From Emiliania huxleyi CCMP1516 (taxonomy: Eukaryota > Haptophyta > Isochrysidales > Noelaerhabdaceae), in NCBI RefSeq assembly GCF_000372725.1, contig NW_005200333.1, positions 734,725 through 798,724 of the forward strand: 64,000 nt of DNA. Direction: 5' to 3'. Position numbers and translations under genes: made by a program. Under the pieces are notes generated by a model. That model was not told where the DNA came from. It saw only the letters and a program-made list of their open reading frames with translations, and did not search any database. Positions 1-10,429 of the stretch are shown here, piece by piece (position 1 is the first letter of the stretch; every line of letters starts with the position of its first letter).

Positions 1-94
1 GTGTGTGTTCGCTCGCGACGTGTAGGCGGCGGAGCAGTGCTTGCTCGGAACCTTCTCGGAGCCTTCTCGGAGCCTTCCCGGAACTCTGCCGTAG

Positions 95-1681
95 GTGGCG
101 GCGTGGACCCTACGCTCGTTCGGCCCGTATGACGCGCGTCGGGGCGTCGGCCAGCTGCTGGTTGCGCCACGGACCGTGAACCGGCATCCCCTACCGCCAT
201 GGGGCCGAACCCACACTGGATTCGAGCCTCTGGAGGTATGGTACTAGGCATCCCCTCGACGAGCGGGGCGCCAACCGCGCAGGCAGCGGAGGTCGGCTGG
301 AGGGTGAGTGGTACGCGTTGCGCGACATCGTGGAGGTCCGTGGCGGGCATGTCGGCAGCCGCGCCGCAACGGTGACGGTGCTAGACAAGACAGCCTCTCC
401 TCTTACGATTGGTGTTATTAGTTTGGTATGATTAGGTGACGATGCTAGACAAGACGACCTTCCCGTTTCAGCTACCGGGCGGCGAGTGGGTGGCGACGGG
501 CCGAGTCGAGAGGGCCATGGAGGCGATCGACGTTGGCGGCGCCCGCCTGCTCGAGCTCGCCTGGCTCGCCCCCACCCCCACCGGCCGCATCGCCGCCGTC
601 GTCTGGCCGACCAACCAGTTCGCTGAGGCGTCCGCTGGAGAGGGCGTGAACGCCCGCCCCTTCTTTCGTGCGAGGCGCGCCCCGTGATCTGTTTCCAGGC
701 GCCCGCCGCCGAGGTGGAGCGCCACGTGCGCCGTGCGCTGCGCGGCCACCCGCGAGTGCGTTCCTGGGAGGTTCCGTCCTTCGTTCTGCTCGGAGACGAG
801 CCGTGGGAGTACCGCCCTCGCGCAAAGGTGCGGAGCGCGCCCGGGCGAGTGGCAGGAGGAGGAGAGGAGGGCGCGAGGCAGGGCCCAGCGTCACGAGTAG
901 GTGCGGGCGATGCTCTCCTCCCACTTTGGTCCCGCCCTCGCCGACCCCGCCTCTGGGCTGCGCGGCGCCGCGCTGCCGAACCCGGCGCTGCGGCGCCACG
1001 CCGCCCTCTCCCGAGCAGAGGAGTCCGGAGCCCAGAGATGCGTGGCTGTGAACAGGCGCTGCGGCGCCACGCCGCCCTCTCGTCGCTGCTCCGCTCCGAG
1101 CTGGCGGCAGCGCTGGAACGCGTGGCGCCCGGCACGGCGGCGGCGTCGGTCGCCCTCGCCGCCGGCCTCGCCGGGTGTGTCGACGGCGCTTGCTTGCTGC
1201 GCAACGCGGACGGCTCGCTGCGAGAGCCAGAGCTGCGGCACAATCCTTACGACCCGCGGGCGCCGCTTGCGTCGCGGCTGGGAAGGCGCGACGACGAGAG
1301 AGATGCTCTATATATTTGGTAGTAGCACTGATCGGAATGTTCACAATGGTGCGGCTGCGCAGGTGCGACGACGAGCCGTGGCATCTGTGGGACCTCGCGG
1401 AGAAGCGTGGCGGCAGCGGCCCTTCCCCGGCCGCACTCCTCCGCCCGCTAAAGGGCCTGTGCGCCGACGCTCACGCGCTCGAGCGGCTGCGGGGCGTGCT
1501 CCCGCCCGTGCTGCCCTCGCTGGGCATCCTGCACAAGCTTGGGGTCCGCTTCCGATTGCGGCTGCACTGCGCGTGCGCGCTGGCCAACCAGGGCGCGCCC
1601 GTCGCCTTCCGTGCGGAGGCGACTTCGGCAACGGTGCAGGAGGAGGTGCTCCGCGTGTGCCGGCCCGAGTGGGTCAATTAA
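95..1681 (+). CDS. Seven-exon gene of unknown function, 5' end missing
   Basis: I do not recognise this protein. A consistent reading frame is recovered with exons 95-183, 248-371, 436-645, 699-827, 901-984, 1056-1285 and 1363-1681 (stop). Introns are 64, 64, 53, 73, 71 and 77 nt. Those at 184, 985 and 1286 use a GC donor, the others GT, and all end in AG. The conceptual product (about 394 residues) carries a PLDERGANRAG stretch, then EGEWYALRDIVEVRGGHVG, and ends CRPEWVN. The first exon opens after an acceptor-like GTAG at 91-94, so upstream exons lie outside the window. Five introns have direct repeats spanning both junctions, which suggests recent intron gain. Exon calls rest on frame and splice signals only; no transcript evidence is available. 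Confidence 0.6.
184..247 (+). mobile_element. Introner-like intron, family A, copy 1
   Basis: This 64-nt GC-AG intron shares its last ~39 nt, including TCTGGAGGTATGG and the ACTAG acceptor, with the intron at 17682-17739 in an unrelated gene. GGCATCCCCT occurs at 183-192 and again at 247-256, like a target-site duplication that supplies the GC donor at one end and the first exon bases at the other. The shared sequence contains TTCGA next to CCTCTGG. Mobility is inferred from recurrence plus the flanking duplication; no transposase is visible. Confidence 0.6.
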
Positions 1682-1995
1682 CCGTTGCAGGGCGAGATTC
1701 GTGTGTGCCGAGGGGAAAGAAAGAAAGAAAAAACAGTAACGAAAGGATTAAAAAGAAAATACATCCGAGCAACCGCCGCCTTTTAATTAATTGAAGGCCC
1801 CTTTGATTTGCCGGGCAAGCCCCAAGCGGTGCCGTGGCGAACCGCCGCGCCTTGGTTTTGATTTATGGGGCTCAAGAAATACGTAGTAGTACTAGCTAGT
1901 AGAAAAGAAACCGGGGTGTGCCTCGACCGGGGTTTAAGACCCATACCCTCAAGGGATGGGACGCACCCACGCCACCTCGGCGCAGCGTGTGCATG
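1682..1995. other. Intergenic stretch
   Basis: It holds an A-rich patch near 1717-1765 and no supported gene. Confidence 0.4.
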
Positions 1996-2448
1996 TCAAA
2001 CCCGCGGCCGCTCGCGGGTTCCAGTGAGACCAGCTCGAAGCCGTGCTCCTTCATGATGGTGAACGCCCTCTCCACATCGTCGAAGCCGTAGCAGCAGCGC
2101 TGTTGCGCCTCCCGATGTCAAACATGAGGTGCCGCACCAGCGAGAGTGCTGTGTCGCGCCTCGCAGCAATAAGGTGGTCGCGCACAGAGTCCACCACTCC
2201 ATCATCCACCCGTTGTGCTCCACGCCCCACCCTTGGCCCAAAAACATGATCTTCTGCTCAGGCAGCGCGGTCAGGTCGAAGCGGCTGACGGAGCACAGGT
2301 AGAGGTCTGGGCGTGTGAGGAATCGAGTGAGGAAGAGGAACGCATACTGCAGGTGTCGAGAGCGTTCGTGCTGTGTAACCAGGCTCACGCAGCGAGTCAT
2401 CTTCTGCAGCCGCATCCAGCTGCCGTGCGTCTTCCGATGCTGCACCAA
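1996..2448 (-). pseudogene. Decayed or mis-sequenced gene remnant
   Basis: On the minus strand a protein-like sequence runs through three reading frames without intervening sequence. Frame one gives QYAFLFLTRFLTRPDLYLCS and ends near HNGWM; the next gives DDGVVDSVRDHLIAA and RHLMFDIG; the third gives YGFDDVERAFTIMKEHGF and ASGRGFDMHTL. Each part has a protein-like composition and the parts are colinear, so two frameshifts explain the pattern better than introns. The family is not recognised. Sequencing error is the main alternative to real decay. Confidence 0.45.
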
Positions 2449-3199
2449 CTTTTGATGGCAGTTGTCGTTATCGGTGTGAAAGGTATGTATTTCGCTTTCT
2501 TGCTCTGTGCTATTTATCGATGACCATGCGGCCAGCCGGCCCGGGACGCACAGCCCTGGCGTCTCGGCGGTTCCGTCGTTCCCGTCGAGAGAAGCCCAGA
2601 GCTGACCAAAAACCAGTCGCCACTATAGGCGCTTGCTTCGCATCGAGTCGAAGACGGCGGGCGCGAGCGAGGCACGGCGTAGCTCGCCGCAAGCGCAGTA
2701 CGCGACGGAGGAGTTTGCTGCCGGGCTGAAGCTGCGCAGCCTGAGCCAGCTGTACTGGTGCCGCAAGCGTGAGCAGCGCCCGGGAGGGGACTCTCTTCTC
2801 CATGTCTGTCGCGGCTCGGAAGAAAGCGTGAGGTGTTTTTGAGACGCCGTCGAACAAACACGAACGCCCTTGCCTCTTCAGCAGTCGCAGTCCCGGCGGC
2901 CTGTTCACAGAAAAACACAGCCCCGGACCCAAGACGCACAAGCACAGACAGCGTAAGAGAGACACTTCACAGCTGCAGCCGTGAAGAAACCCCGTTCACA
3001 CCTCGGCGCAACGACAGCCTGTGTAGAGGTGTCGAGGCCGCGGCCCCTTTGCCCGGGCCCCGGGCCCCTGCCTCCCCTCGCCGCCTCTCGCGTGCCCGCC
3101 GTTGCCGCCGCGCGGCCGGCGCCGAAACCTTGTCATCAGTGAAATACGGGTCCCGCAACGGTCACGCCCGCCGGTCGCCCCGCCAGGTCACAAAAGACA
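2449..3199. other. No confident gene; possible exon on plus strand
   Basis: A plus-strand stretch at 2633-2842 (containing SLSQLYWCRKREQRPGGD) could be an exon, but no start, partner exon or known motif supports it. The rest is GC-rich with no feature seen. Confidence 0.25.
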
Positions 3200-3812
3200 A
3201 TGTCCGGCATCCCGTCGCCGGACCTCGTGGGGCTGGGCCCCCTCAAGGCGCGCAAGGTCCCCTCGGGTAGCCAGCCTCTGAAAGCCCCTCAGACACGTCC
3301 CGCCCGATGGCGGTTTTGCGCAGGCGCTCAAGGGTGAGGGCCCGATCGTGGCAGCTGGCACGCTTGGCATTTGCGTGGTTGGACTCGTTGTTGGCCAAGT
3401 CTGGTTTGCCTCAAGTGCGTGCGGCCCTCCATGGCTGCCCCCCCCCCCCCCCCTTTAAACACGCACCACCCCACCTCAAGGGCCCGCGCGCCCGGATCGC
3501 ACAGTCGCGCACAAAAAGCCGTCGACGATGACGCCCCAGTGGGCGGCTGCCACCGAGCGGTATCGCGCGATGCAGGTGGCCCCCCTTGCCCTTACACCGC
3601 CCCTCGCCGCCCCGCCCCGCCCTCACCTCGGGCGGGTCGCCTCCGCCGTCTCGCCCGCACCGCTCCCCACCCCCCCACCCCCCCACCCACCCACCCCACA
3701 CACACCCCTCCGCAAAACCGCCTCCCATGCATCGCCACTACCGCGTCGCTGACCTCCTCCGACCCCCTCGCTGCCGCAGCTTCAAGACCCCATCCACGGC
3801 GGGGCGGCCTGA
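3200..3812 (+). CDS. Small single-pass membrane protein, four exons
   Basis: Exons 3200-3256, 3324-3414, 3505-3575 and 3780-3812 join in phase (introns 67, 90 and 204 nt, all GT-AG) into an 83-residue protein starting MSGIPSPDLVGLGPLKARK. One hydrophobic helix, about residues 26-48 (IVAAGTLGICVVGLVVGQVW), is followed by a polar tail with MTPQWAAATERYRAMQ and the ending DPIHGGAA. Size and layout resemble small accessory subunits of mitochondrial inner-membrane complexes, but I cannot assign a family. The ATG at 3200 is the first in frame before the helix. Confidence 0.55.
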
Positions 3813-3982
3813 GAAGTGGTGAATGCCCTCTCGGCTTCCTTTTTGTGCGCGTTGCTGTGTGGGTGCGCGCCGCAGGCCCGTGGACCAGGCCGACTCTACC
3901 CGAGTGCCGCGAGCGCCTTGCTTGCTTCACTTCCGTCTCTCTATGTTGCGCTGTGTTCGGCGGCCGCTGGCCGCTGCCTCCC

Positions 3983-4665
3983 TCACGCCTCAGCCTGCCA
4001 AAATGTAAATGGTCTGAGAGAGAGTGAGAGCGAGTTGCGTTGTTTGTTGTTAGACATAGCGAATAGCGAGTCATGCTCATGGTCTCCTGGCTCCTGCAGA
4101 AAAAAGCGTGGTAGAAAAGAAAACGTGCGGCTGTGACTGCGACAAGTGACCATCCGTTTTTTAACACAGCAGAAAGAAAAGATTAAAGAACCGCGGGCTG
4201 CGCCTGCGGGGGTGCGGCCTGTGCGGGCTGACGCCTGACCCTCAACCGTGTCCGCAGTGCGTTCCACAGAGCACAGTTCCTTGTTGTCGTCCTCGCCGGA
4301 GCCCTCTGTCAGCCGGGGCTCGAAGTCCTACTGTGTGAATTCGCGGAGCGAAGAAAATTTTATACGGAATACGTCCATTTTTGGAGCTTGGAATACGGCG
4401 TATTCCATGGAATACGTGGAATACGGGTGGAATACGGCAGAATACAGGCCTCTGGGACGTCATTTGGAATACGTGGAATACGTATTCACACAGTAGGCTC
4501 GAAGTGGACGCGCACGAGGTCAAAATCTGTGGCGGCGAGAAGCTCGTCGTCGTCGAGGGAGCGCAGGTGAGCAAGGATGACAGACGTCGTCGTCGCCGGC
4601 TGCTTCTTCGCGTTGAGCACGGGGGTGACCTTGTTGGGGCCGACCGTGTCGAAGCTGAGCCCTGG
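3983..4665 (-). CDS. Gene fragment of unknown function interrupted by a MITE
   Basis: Minus-strand coding sequence reads TVGPNKVTPVLNAKK, then SLDDDELLAATDFDLVRVHF and FEP. It resumes after the 171-bp element as RLTEGSGEDDNKELCSVERT and runs to a stop at 3983. Removing the element and one copy of its 8-bp target duplication restores one continuous frame, so the insertion hit an exon. The 5' part is not resolved because the CTGACAG repeat array lies directly upstream. No domain is recognised, and the C-terminal part may contain a further intron. Confidence 0.4.
4327..4497. mobile_element. 171-bp MITE with perfect inverted ends and 8-bp target duplication
   Basis: The element begins CCTACTGTGTGAAT (4327-4340) and ends with the exact reverse complement ATTCACACAGTAGG (4484-4497). 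It is flanked by CTCGAAGT at 4319-4326 and 4498-4505. The interior is packed with GGAATACG words in both orientations. No coding capacity is seen, so it would need a transposase in trans. An 8-bp duplication is typical of hAT-like elements, but the ends are not diagnostic and I leave the superfamily open. Confidence 0.85.
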
Positions 4666-4667
4666 TC

Positions 4668-4945
4668 CGACAGCCTGACAGCAAACCCCACAGACAGCGC
4701 CTGACAGCGCCCGACAGCCTGACAGCGTTGACAGCACTTTCTCTGACAGCCTGACAGCACGTATCTGACAGCCTGACAGCACGTATCTGACAGCCTGACA
4801 GCAGAGCCTGACATCAGAGGTGACCCGTCGCTGTCAGGCCCTAACGTGACAGCCTGACAGCTGCCCGACAGCCCGACAGCACACAGTGGCCTGACAGCAG
4901 CGCTGACAGCCCGACAGCCCGACCAGCCCGACAGCAGCACAGACC
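4668..4945. repeat. Degenerate CTGACAG(C) minisatellite
   Basis: Roughly thirty copies of CTGACAGC and variants (CCGACAGC) lie head to tail, with at least one inverted copy near 4830. There are no spacers of uniform length and no inverted ends or flanking duplication that I can find. Confidence 0.8.
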
Positions 4946-4946
4946 G

Positions 4947-5870
4947 TACACAGGCTGTGCAGCCTCTTTCTTGTGCCCCATGAGGGAATAACAAAACTAT
5001 TACATTTTTAGCAATACCAAACAACTCTAACACTCACACGTAACTTGGGGCCTGGAGCCCTGTTCACGCGCGCGCGAGACGTGCAGACAGGGTTGCCAGG
5101 TGAGAGCGAATGGCGCGGTTCACGCCTCGCACAACAGAGAGAGAGATGCGCTCTGCATGGTGTTTGTTTTGTTTTGCTATTACATGCAAAGACATGTGAG
5201 TGTGGTCCATCTAGTCATGGCTCATGGGATGGTCATGGGTCTCTCTCTCAACCCTCCCGCCCCACCTCTGCGGACCCGCGGCTGTGCTACTACAAATGAA
5301 GCTACCAGCTAGCCTTCTGGGTCCCTATACAGATCAGTCATATGCCACGGCGTCTGGGTGGGGGTGGCGACCGCCGTCAAAACCGCCGCCGACGACTGCG
5401 CCTGCGCCGCCATCTGCGCTCCCCCCAGGCGGCCGCCGCCGCCGCCGGCTAGACGCGCGCCGCGCCACTGGCAGCTCGAGCGCAGAGTCTTCCCCCACCC
5501 TCCCCCCACCATCGCCCATGTCAGCGCAGCCGGCCCGCCGCCGCCGCCGCGTCGCCAGTGCCTGCCTCCACCACTCGAGCCGACTCCATTTGCACCGCCG
5601 TCGCCCTGGCCGCCGCTGCCCTCGCCGCCGCCGCCTCGCGCCGCCGTCCTCGCCGCCGCCCCCTTGGTCGCCGCCCGCGTAGTCGCCGCCCTCGACCTCG
5701 CCAGCCGCCGCAGCTGTCGCTCACTTTCGCTTTCGGACTTTGTCTTCCCCCTCCCCTCCTCTTCAGACCCCGCCCCATCACATGCCACCTAGCCTCAGGA
5801 ATCTGTAGCTTGAATCCCTTCACCGCCCCTTCCGATGCCCGGCGTGTCACAGGCTCCACAAGTTCTCAAC
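4947..5870. other. Intergenic, low complexity
   Basis: Between 5370 and 5750 the sequence is CCG-rich and open in several frames on both strands, which is expected at this composition. No start, motif or splice pattern supports a gene. It may contain the promoter of the gene starting at 5871. Confidence 0.4.
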
Positions 5871-6533
5871 ATGAAGGTCTGGTGGCTCGCCCCACTCATG
5901 CTCTCCGTCGCGTCGGGTTTCGACAAGGAGGGTTTGGTCGCCAAGACGGGGATCGCTGACGTCGCGGGCACGCGACGCTTTCTGTTCGCGACTGAGCCGA
6001 CGCCCGACCCGACGCCCAACCCGACGCCCAACGCGACGGTTTGCGTATCCAAGTCGTCACCACCGGGCTGTACGTATCTCACACCGAACTGTACCGATGA
6101 GTATCTTGCATCGCTGGTCACCCTCCGTTGCTCGGCAAGGTACTGCAACTGCCTTTGCGTCACCAGGTCGTTTCCGCTCAACCCCATCTCCACCTGCAAC
6201 ACTCAGGTCAGTGGACTCATCCCGTTCCCGATCCCTCACTGGTGATTCACGCCCCCAGCTTCCCCTCGGCCTCGCGAACAGGCGGAAGTCGAGGCCATAG
6301 TTGCAGACCTGGGTGCAGACCTCTCGACCACCCTCGGCGTCCCCCCGATGACCTATGACCAAGTCTGCGATGCCTTTGAAGCTGGCCAGCTTTCGGTAGC
6401 TGGCCTCACTACCTGCAAGGATATCGAGGGCCTTATCAAGCAAGAAGACAAGGTCCCAGCTGGCATGTGTTTTCCTCCAGGCTTCGGGACCGAAGAGGCC
6501 ATTTGCGTTGAACACAACGCAACGCGGCGTTGA
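5871..6533 (+). CDS. Secreted Cys-containing protein, two exons
   Basis: Exons 5871-6206 and 6282-6533 (75-nt GT-AG intron, phase 0) encode 195 residues. The N-terminus MKVWWLAPLMLSVASG is a classic signal peptide. A short TPDPTPNPTPN spacer follows at about residues 44-54, then a Cys-rich part with ARYCNCLCVTRS. The second exon gives TYDQVCDAFEAGQLSVAG and MCFPPGFGTEE. The even spread of Cys and the signal peptide point to an extracellular or vacuolar protein. No family is recognised. The upstream in-frame ATG at 5835 would hide the signal peptide, so 5871 is preferred. Confidence 0.6.
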
Positions 6534-7245
6534 AGACGGACGATTGCGCAGCCGTCGCTAGTCGCTAGCAGCTCCCATAGTTCATGGAAGGAGGCGCCGA
6601 GGAAACCCTCGGCTCCACATTCCTTGGGACTGTGAGCCACCTTCCTTGTTTGGACGTTCCTTGTTTGTGTTGGCAGTCTGTTGCTGTGTCAGTACTGGTC
6701 CCTCGAGACCGGGAGTGAGAGCGACATTCCCGACATAGCTCTGCAATCGGCGAGGCAGCCTCGGAGCGCTGCTCAATAGATTCGGAGCGGCGGCGGTAGT
6801 CCACGCTAACTAAGGCCCTCACAGAGAGCGGCCGAGTCGCGAGTGGGATTCACCGCAAAGGGCTGCGTTTGCGGTGCGCATCCTCGGGCGGAGCATCCCC
6901 GGGTGGAGCGTCCTCGGGCGGGTCCTCGGGCGGGGCAGGCTCGGGTGGGAGAGGCACGGGGAGGCGACACAGCTTGGGCAGCTCGGCCGTGGGCGGCTCG
7001 GTCGTCGACGGCTCAACCCGCACTGTGGCGCGTTGCACGGTGCCTCCGGGCGGGCCCCCGCCTCCCCCCAGAGGCCAGAAAAGAAGAAAAGCTGAAAGCA
7101 ATGGCCAAGCGATCTCAAAGCGTCGAAAGAAGAAAATAGTATGCGGTTTTATTGGGCTGCCTCTCCGCTCTGCTCAACCCTGAATGGGAGCAGGGGGGGG
7201 AGAGGCATCGCGTGCGTGACGGCTGACGCGTGCTCGCGTGCCCTC
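6534..7245. other. Intergenic, GGA/GGC-rich low complexity
   Basis: The stretch 6860-7070 is a degenerate repeat of words such as GGAGCATCCCCGGG and GGGCGGGTCCTCGGG. No gene is supported. Confidence 0.4.
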
Positions 7246-8077
7246 TTACGTGGTGTAGCTCTCGATGTCCGTGAAAGCGTCGGCGTCGGCGCCCGCCGGC
7301 ACGAACTCTGTCGGGTCGGCGTCGCCGAGGGCAAGAAACTCCTCCCAGCTCACCACCTCGCCCCTCTCGTCCACCAGCTCGACGGCGGCGTGAGGCAGCG
7401 CCGCGCGCTCGAGCGAGCCGTTCGCGAACCGGATCACGAAGGGCGTGAGGCTGTCCGCTCGCCAGTCGACCACCTAGGTCAAGGTCAGGCACGGTCCACT
7501 TCTCTCCACACACACGGTCGTGGGGGACGGGGGCGCAAGGGCCAGGCGGCCCTCGCGACTCCACACACGGGTGTCCACAAGCACAGGCCGCCCCACGGCA
7601 AAAGGTGCGGCCCAGTGCGCGCACCTCGCCCGAAATGAGGCGCCCGGTGGTGTACTGCGCCGCCTGCACCCGCCACCCGACGACCCGCTCCTGCCAGCAC
7701 GACGGCTGCAGCGCGAACGCAAAGTTGCCCGAAGACGGCGGCGGCGTCTGCGGCTCCCCGTCCGCGTCCGCCTCCTCCTCGTCGCCCGTCGCCCTCCGAG
7801 GAAACAAGCGCTGTCTCTTCGAGCCCGCCGCTGCCGCCGCCGCGTCCTCGGGCGTGAAGGCCGCGCTCGGTGAACCGCCTAACATTTGGACTGGAGGGCT
7901 GCGGCCGCCTCTCGCGGCGGCTGGTCGCGCCGTGCGGGCAGCGCCGCTGCGCCCACCGAGAGCTGCAAAGGGGTGCGCCGACGCGGGGGAGGCGGCGGCC
8001 ACGGAGGAGGCGGCGAGGTCGGCGCTGGCGACCGAGGCGGGGGCGAGCCCGAGGCACATGTGCCCGCTCGAGTCCAT
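7246..8077 (-). CDS. Unknown protein of 200 residues, three exons
   Basis: Exons (minus) 8077-7957, 7878-7625 and 7473-7246 join in phase through introns of 78 and 151 nt. The start MDSSGHMCLGLAPAS is the first ATG. A Lys/Arg patch KRQRLFPRR with an acidic DEEEADADG run could be a nuclear signal. The C-terminal half, GWRVQAAQYTTGRLISG followed by DWRADSLTPFVIRFANG and ELVDERGEVVSWEEFL, looks like a small folded beta domain that I cannot name. The second intron is a family B introner copy. The first intron is a multiple of three and is only inferred, so the protein may be 26 residues longer. Confidence 0.5.
7474..7624 (-). mobile_element. Introner-like intron, family B, copy 1
   Basis: This 151-nt GT-AG intron aligns along its length with introns at 8900-9166 and 17884-18098. 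Shared blocks in sense orientation are GCGCAC.GGGCC, GCCGTGGGGC, CTGGCCCTTGC, CGTGTGTGTGGAGA and CCTGACC before the TAG acceptor. The direct repeat at its junctions is only AGGTG. Confidence 0.6.
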
Positions 8078-8572
8078 CCCAAGAGCCTCGCAGATGGTGG
8101 AGGCCTAATGACGGCCGGCCGTCGATTGTAGAGGCACGAGGGGCGTGGGTTGAGCTAGAGAGCCTCTGGCGATGGACGCCACACCGCGACCCGACTCGAC
8201 AGGCTCCATGCTGGATACGCCCGACCGCAGGGCCGGGAAGGCGGTGGTGTTGTGCAGAGGGACTCAGAGCTCGCGTCCGTGTGAATACGAGCGACAGGAG
8301 CTGCTCTGGGAGTACAGCTGAATGCGGTCGAGCACCGCTGAATGAGTGTCCTCTCGAGCGCTGGCTGGAAGCCAAGAACGCCGTGTTCCGCTTCTAGGGG
8401 AGGAGGGGCCTCGGCTGAGGCGGCGGCCGTGGCGGCATCCCACCGCGAACACGACTCCCGTCCACTCTCGGCACACCTCGCCCAGCGCTCCGCCGCCAAG
8501 ACCTCTGCGCCGCCGCCCTCGTCCACGTAGTTCCTGTAGCCGCCCCGTCGCCGCGGCGGCCCGCGTGCGCGC

Positions 8573-8938
8573 TCAGGCAGCACGACGCGCGGGGCGGAGA
8601 GAGAGGTGCCGTCCTACGCGGTGTGGAGACGCCACCGTCGAAGGGGCGTGAAAGAACACGGGGCAACGTGCCGCGGGTTGTCGGAGCACCGCGTCAGTGC
8701 CGTGAGGGCTACGAGTGTACCGCATGAGCTGGTCGTGGAGACAGCCTGCTACTACTACCACTCCGTGCGCATTCCGCCATCTACCGGTGCCGTCTGCCGG
8801 CTCGCCGGAGTAGCAGACGCGCGGCCCAGTGGGACCGCTCTGCACGCGGACTTGGCCGAGCAGCGCAGCGCGGCACATCTCTTCCCGGAGCGCGCCCGCC
8901 TGGGAGTCAGGCAAAGGTGGGGGGTGAGGTGAACGTCT

Positions 8939-8996
<58 letters not shown>

Positions 8997-10321
8997 GGTG
9001 GAGGGGCGAGGGCCACGCAGGCTAGCCCTCGCGCCTCCACGTCTAGAATGGCAGGAGCCCCGCGGCGTTCAAAGATAGTGCGAGGCGCGGCGCGCGCGTC
9101 CCACTACGGCGGCACGGCGCCCGCGGTGTCATCTCATGGTGTGCTAGCAGAGTAGCTGGCTCGCGCCTGGGAGTCGCTCGGAGGGCCGCTGAGGGGGCGA
9201 GCCAGGAGCTGCGCCACCTGTGGGCAGCCAGCGCTTGTGGAGTTATGCTGGCCTACTCCTACTACTACCTGGGCAGGGCGAGCAGCGGAGAAAGGCTCCC
9301 CCCCCCCGCCCCCCCCCTCTCTGTGGGCGCTCTGCACGCGGGGGTGGGGGCTTGGGGTGGGAGGGGACCCGCACCTCTGGCAGGGCCAGCTGCATCGGGA
9401 TCATCAGCGTGTGCCCCGGCTCCGCGCCGTGTTGGTCGTCAAGAGGCAGCAGGATCGTGAGCGGCTGCTCCGCGGGGCCGCATGCTGAGTAGCCACCCCG
9501 CGGCGCAAATGGATGAGATTCGGACACCACACCCGCCGCCGCCGCCGCCGCGCCGCCCGAAAGCGCCTCAGCGTCTACTTCCACCGCCGTCGGTGCAGCC
9601 ACCGCCGCCGGTGCGGGAGAATCCGCCGGCAGCGCGGCATTCGCCTCGATCTCGACGCTGGCGTGCGCGTCCACAACCGGGTTTGAGTGCAGAGCGCACA
9701 GCTGTCCCGGCCCAGCGCGCGCGGCCTTCGCGCAGCCCGGTTGTGTGCACCGCTTCCCGCCGCCGTGCGCCGCGCAGAGCAGAGCGCCCGAGTGTCTGTC
9801 GGCAGGCCGTGCCATTTTGAGGCACCCGGTGATGGAGCAGCGCTTGCCGCCGCCGTGCAGGCCGCAGAATGGGAGGCCGCCGGTTGCAACCGATCGCCCG
9901 CAGGCCCTAGGGGTGTCCCCGTCTGACACAAACGTGCATCTCCGCCCCCCTCCATGCAGCTTGCAACACGGGGTGCCGCCGGCACGCCGCGCCCGCGTGC
10001 ACCCCTCCACCGTGCACAGCTTCTGGCCGGGGGCAGCAGTAGTCACAGGCAGGGGTGCCGCCGCGGCGCGGTGGTCGCTCAGGTTTTCAGCCAGGCGGGC
10101 GAGCGCCGCCACGTCCATCGCTAACCTAAGGAGTCGATAGACACCTGCGCTTTCGTTCTCGGCGAGGCGGTGGCGCGGTACGCGGAGGCGAGCGAGGCGG
10201 AGCGGGAGGGAGGCGCGCACCTGCTGCCGCTGCGCTGCCTCTCCTCCCCGCGCTCCTGCCAGGCGGCGACCAGCGACGCGGCGCTGCACACGTCGCTGCA
10301 GGCGGCGTGACGTGCCGGCAC
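8573..10321 (-). CDS. HGGGKRC zinc-finger protein (WRKY19-like type)
   Basis: Exons (minus): about 10321-10221, 10125-9375, 9217-9167 and 8899-8573, with introns of 95, 157 and 267 nt. Exon 2 carries four tandem fingers of the type C-x4-C-x(n)-C-x2-H: CTVEGCTRARRAGGTPCCKL, FCGLHGGGKRC, LCAAHGGGKRC and LCALHSN, with the linker HGGG-R/K-RC between them. This repeat is known from proteins annotated as WRKY19-like in algae and oomycetes; a DNA- or RNA-binding role is an inference. Exon 4 gives REEMCRAALLGQVRVQSG and CYSGEPADGTGRWRNAHG. Neither end is fixed: 10321 is not an ATG, and exon 4 may continue by splicing towards 8300. The third intron uses a GC donor and is family B. Confidence 0.6.
8900..9166 (-). 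mobile_element. Introner-like intron, family B, copy 2
   Basis: This 267-nt GC-AG intron is the longest family B copy. In sense orientation it shares GGGGCTCCTG, CTAGACGTGGAG, CGCGAG and TGGCCCT with the copy at 17884. Its TGTGTGTGG motif has expanded into a (TG)n run. GACTCCCAGGCG is present at both junctions, like a 12-bp target duplication. Confidence 0.65.
8940..8994. repeat. (AC)n microsatellite
   Basis: About 27 AC units lie inside the family B intron. The run grows out of the TGTGTG motif that all family B copies share. Confidence 0.95.
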
Positions 10322-10429
10322 AGATGTGTCGTCTCGACGAAGGAGGCGCTGTCTGGCTGCTGCCTGGTCAAAAAAAACATGAGACCGGAGTCGTCCGACT
10401 AGATCTATAGAGATCTCTCGGAATTTTGG

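Noticed and set aside
208-250. tRNA or tRNA-derived SINE, because family A contains a GGTTCGATCC-like B box
   Set aside because: No A box, no cloverleaf and exact splice borders. Treated as an intron element instead.
4668-4945. CRISPR array
   Set aside because: Eight-base units without spacers in a eukaryotic setting.
5309-5788. Glycine-rich or proline-rich proteins on either strand
   Set aside because: CCG-rich sequence is open in most frames. No start context, motif or conservation to support it.
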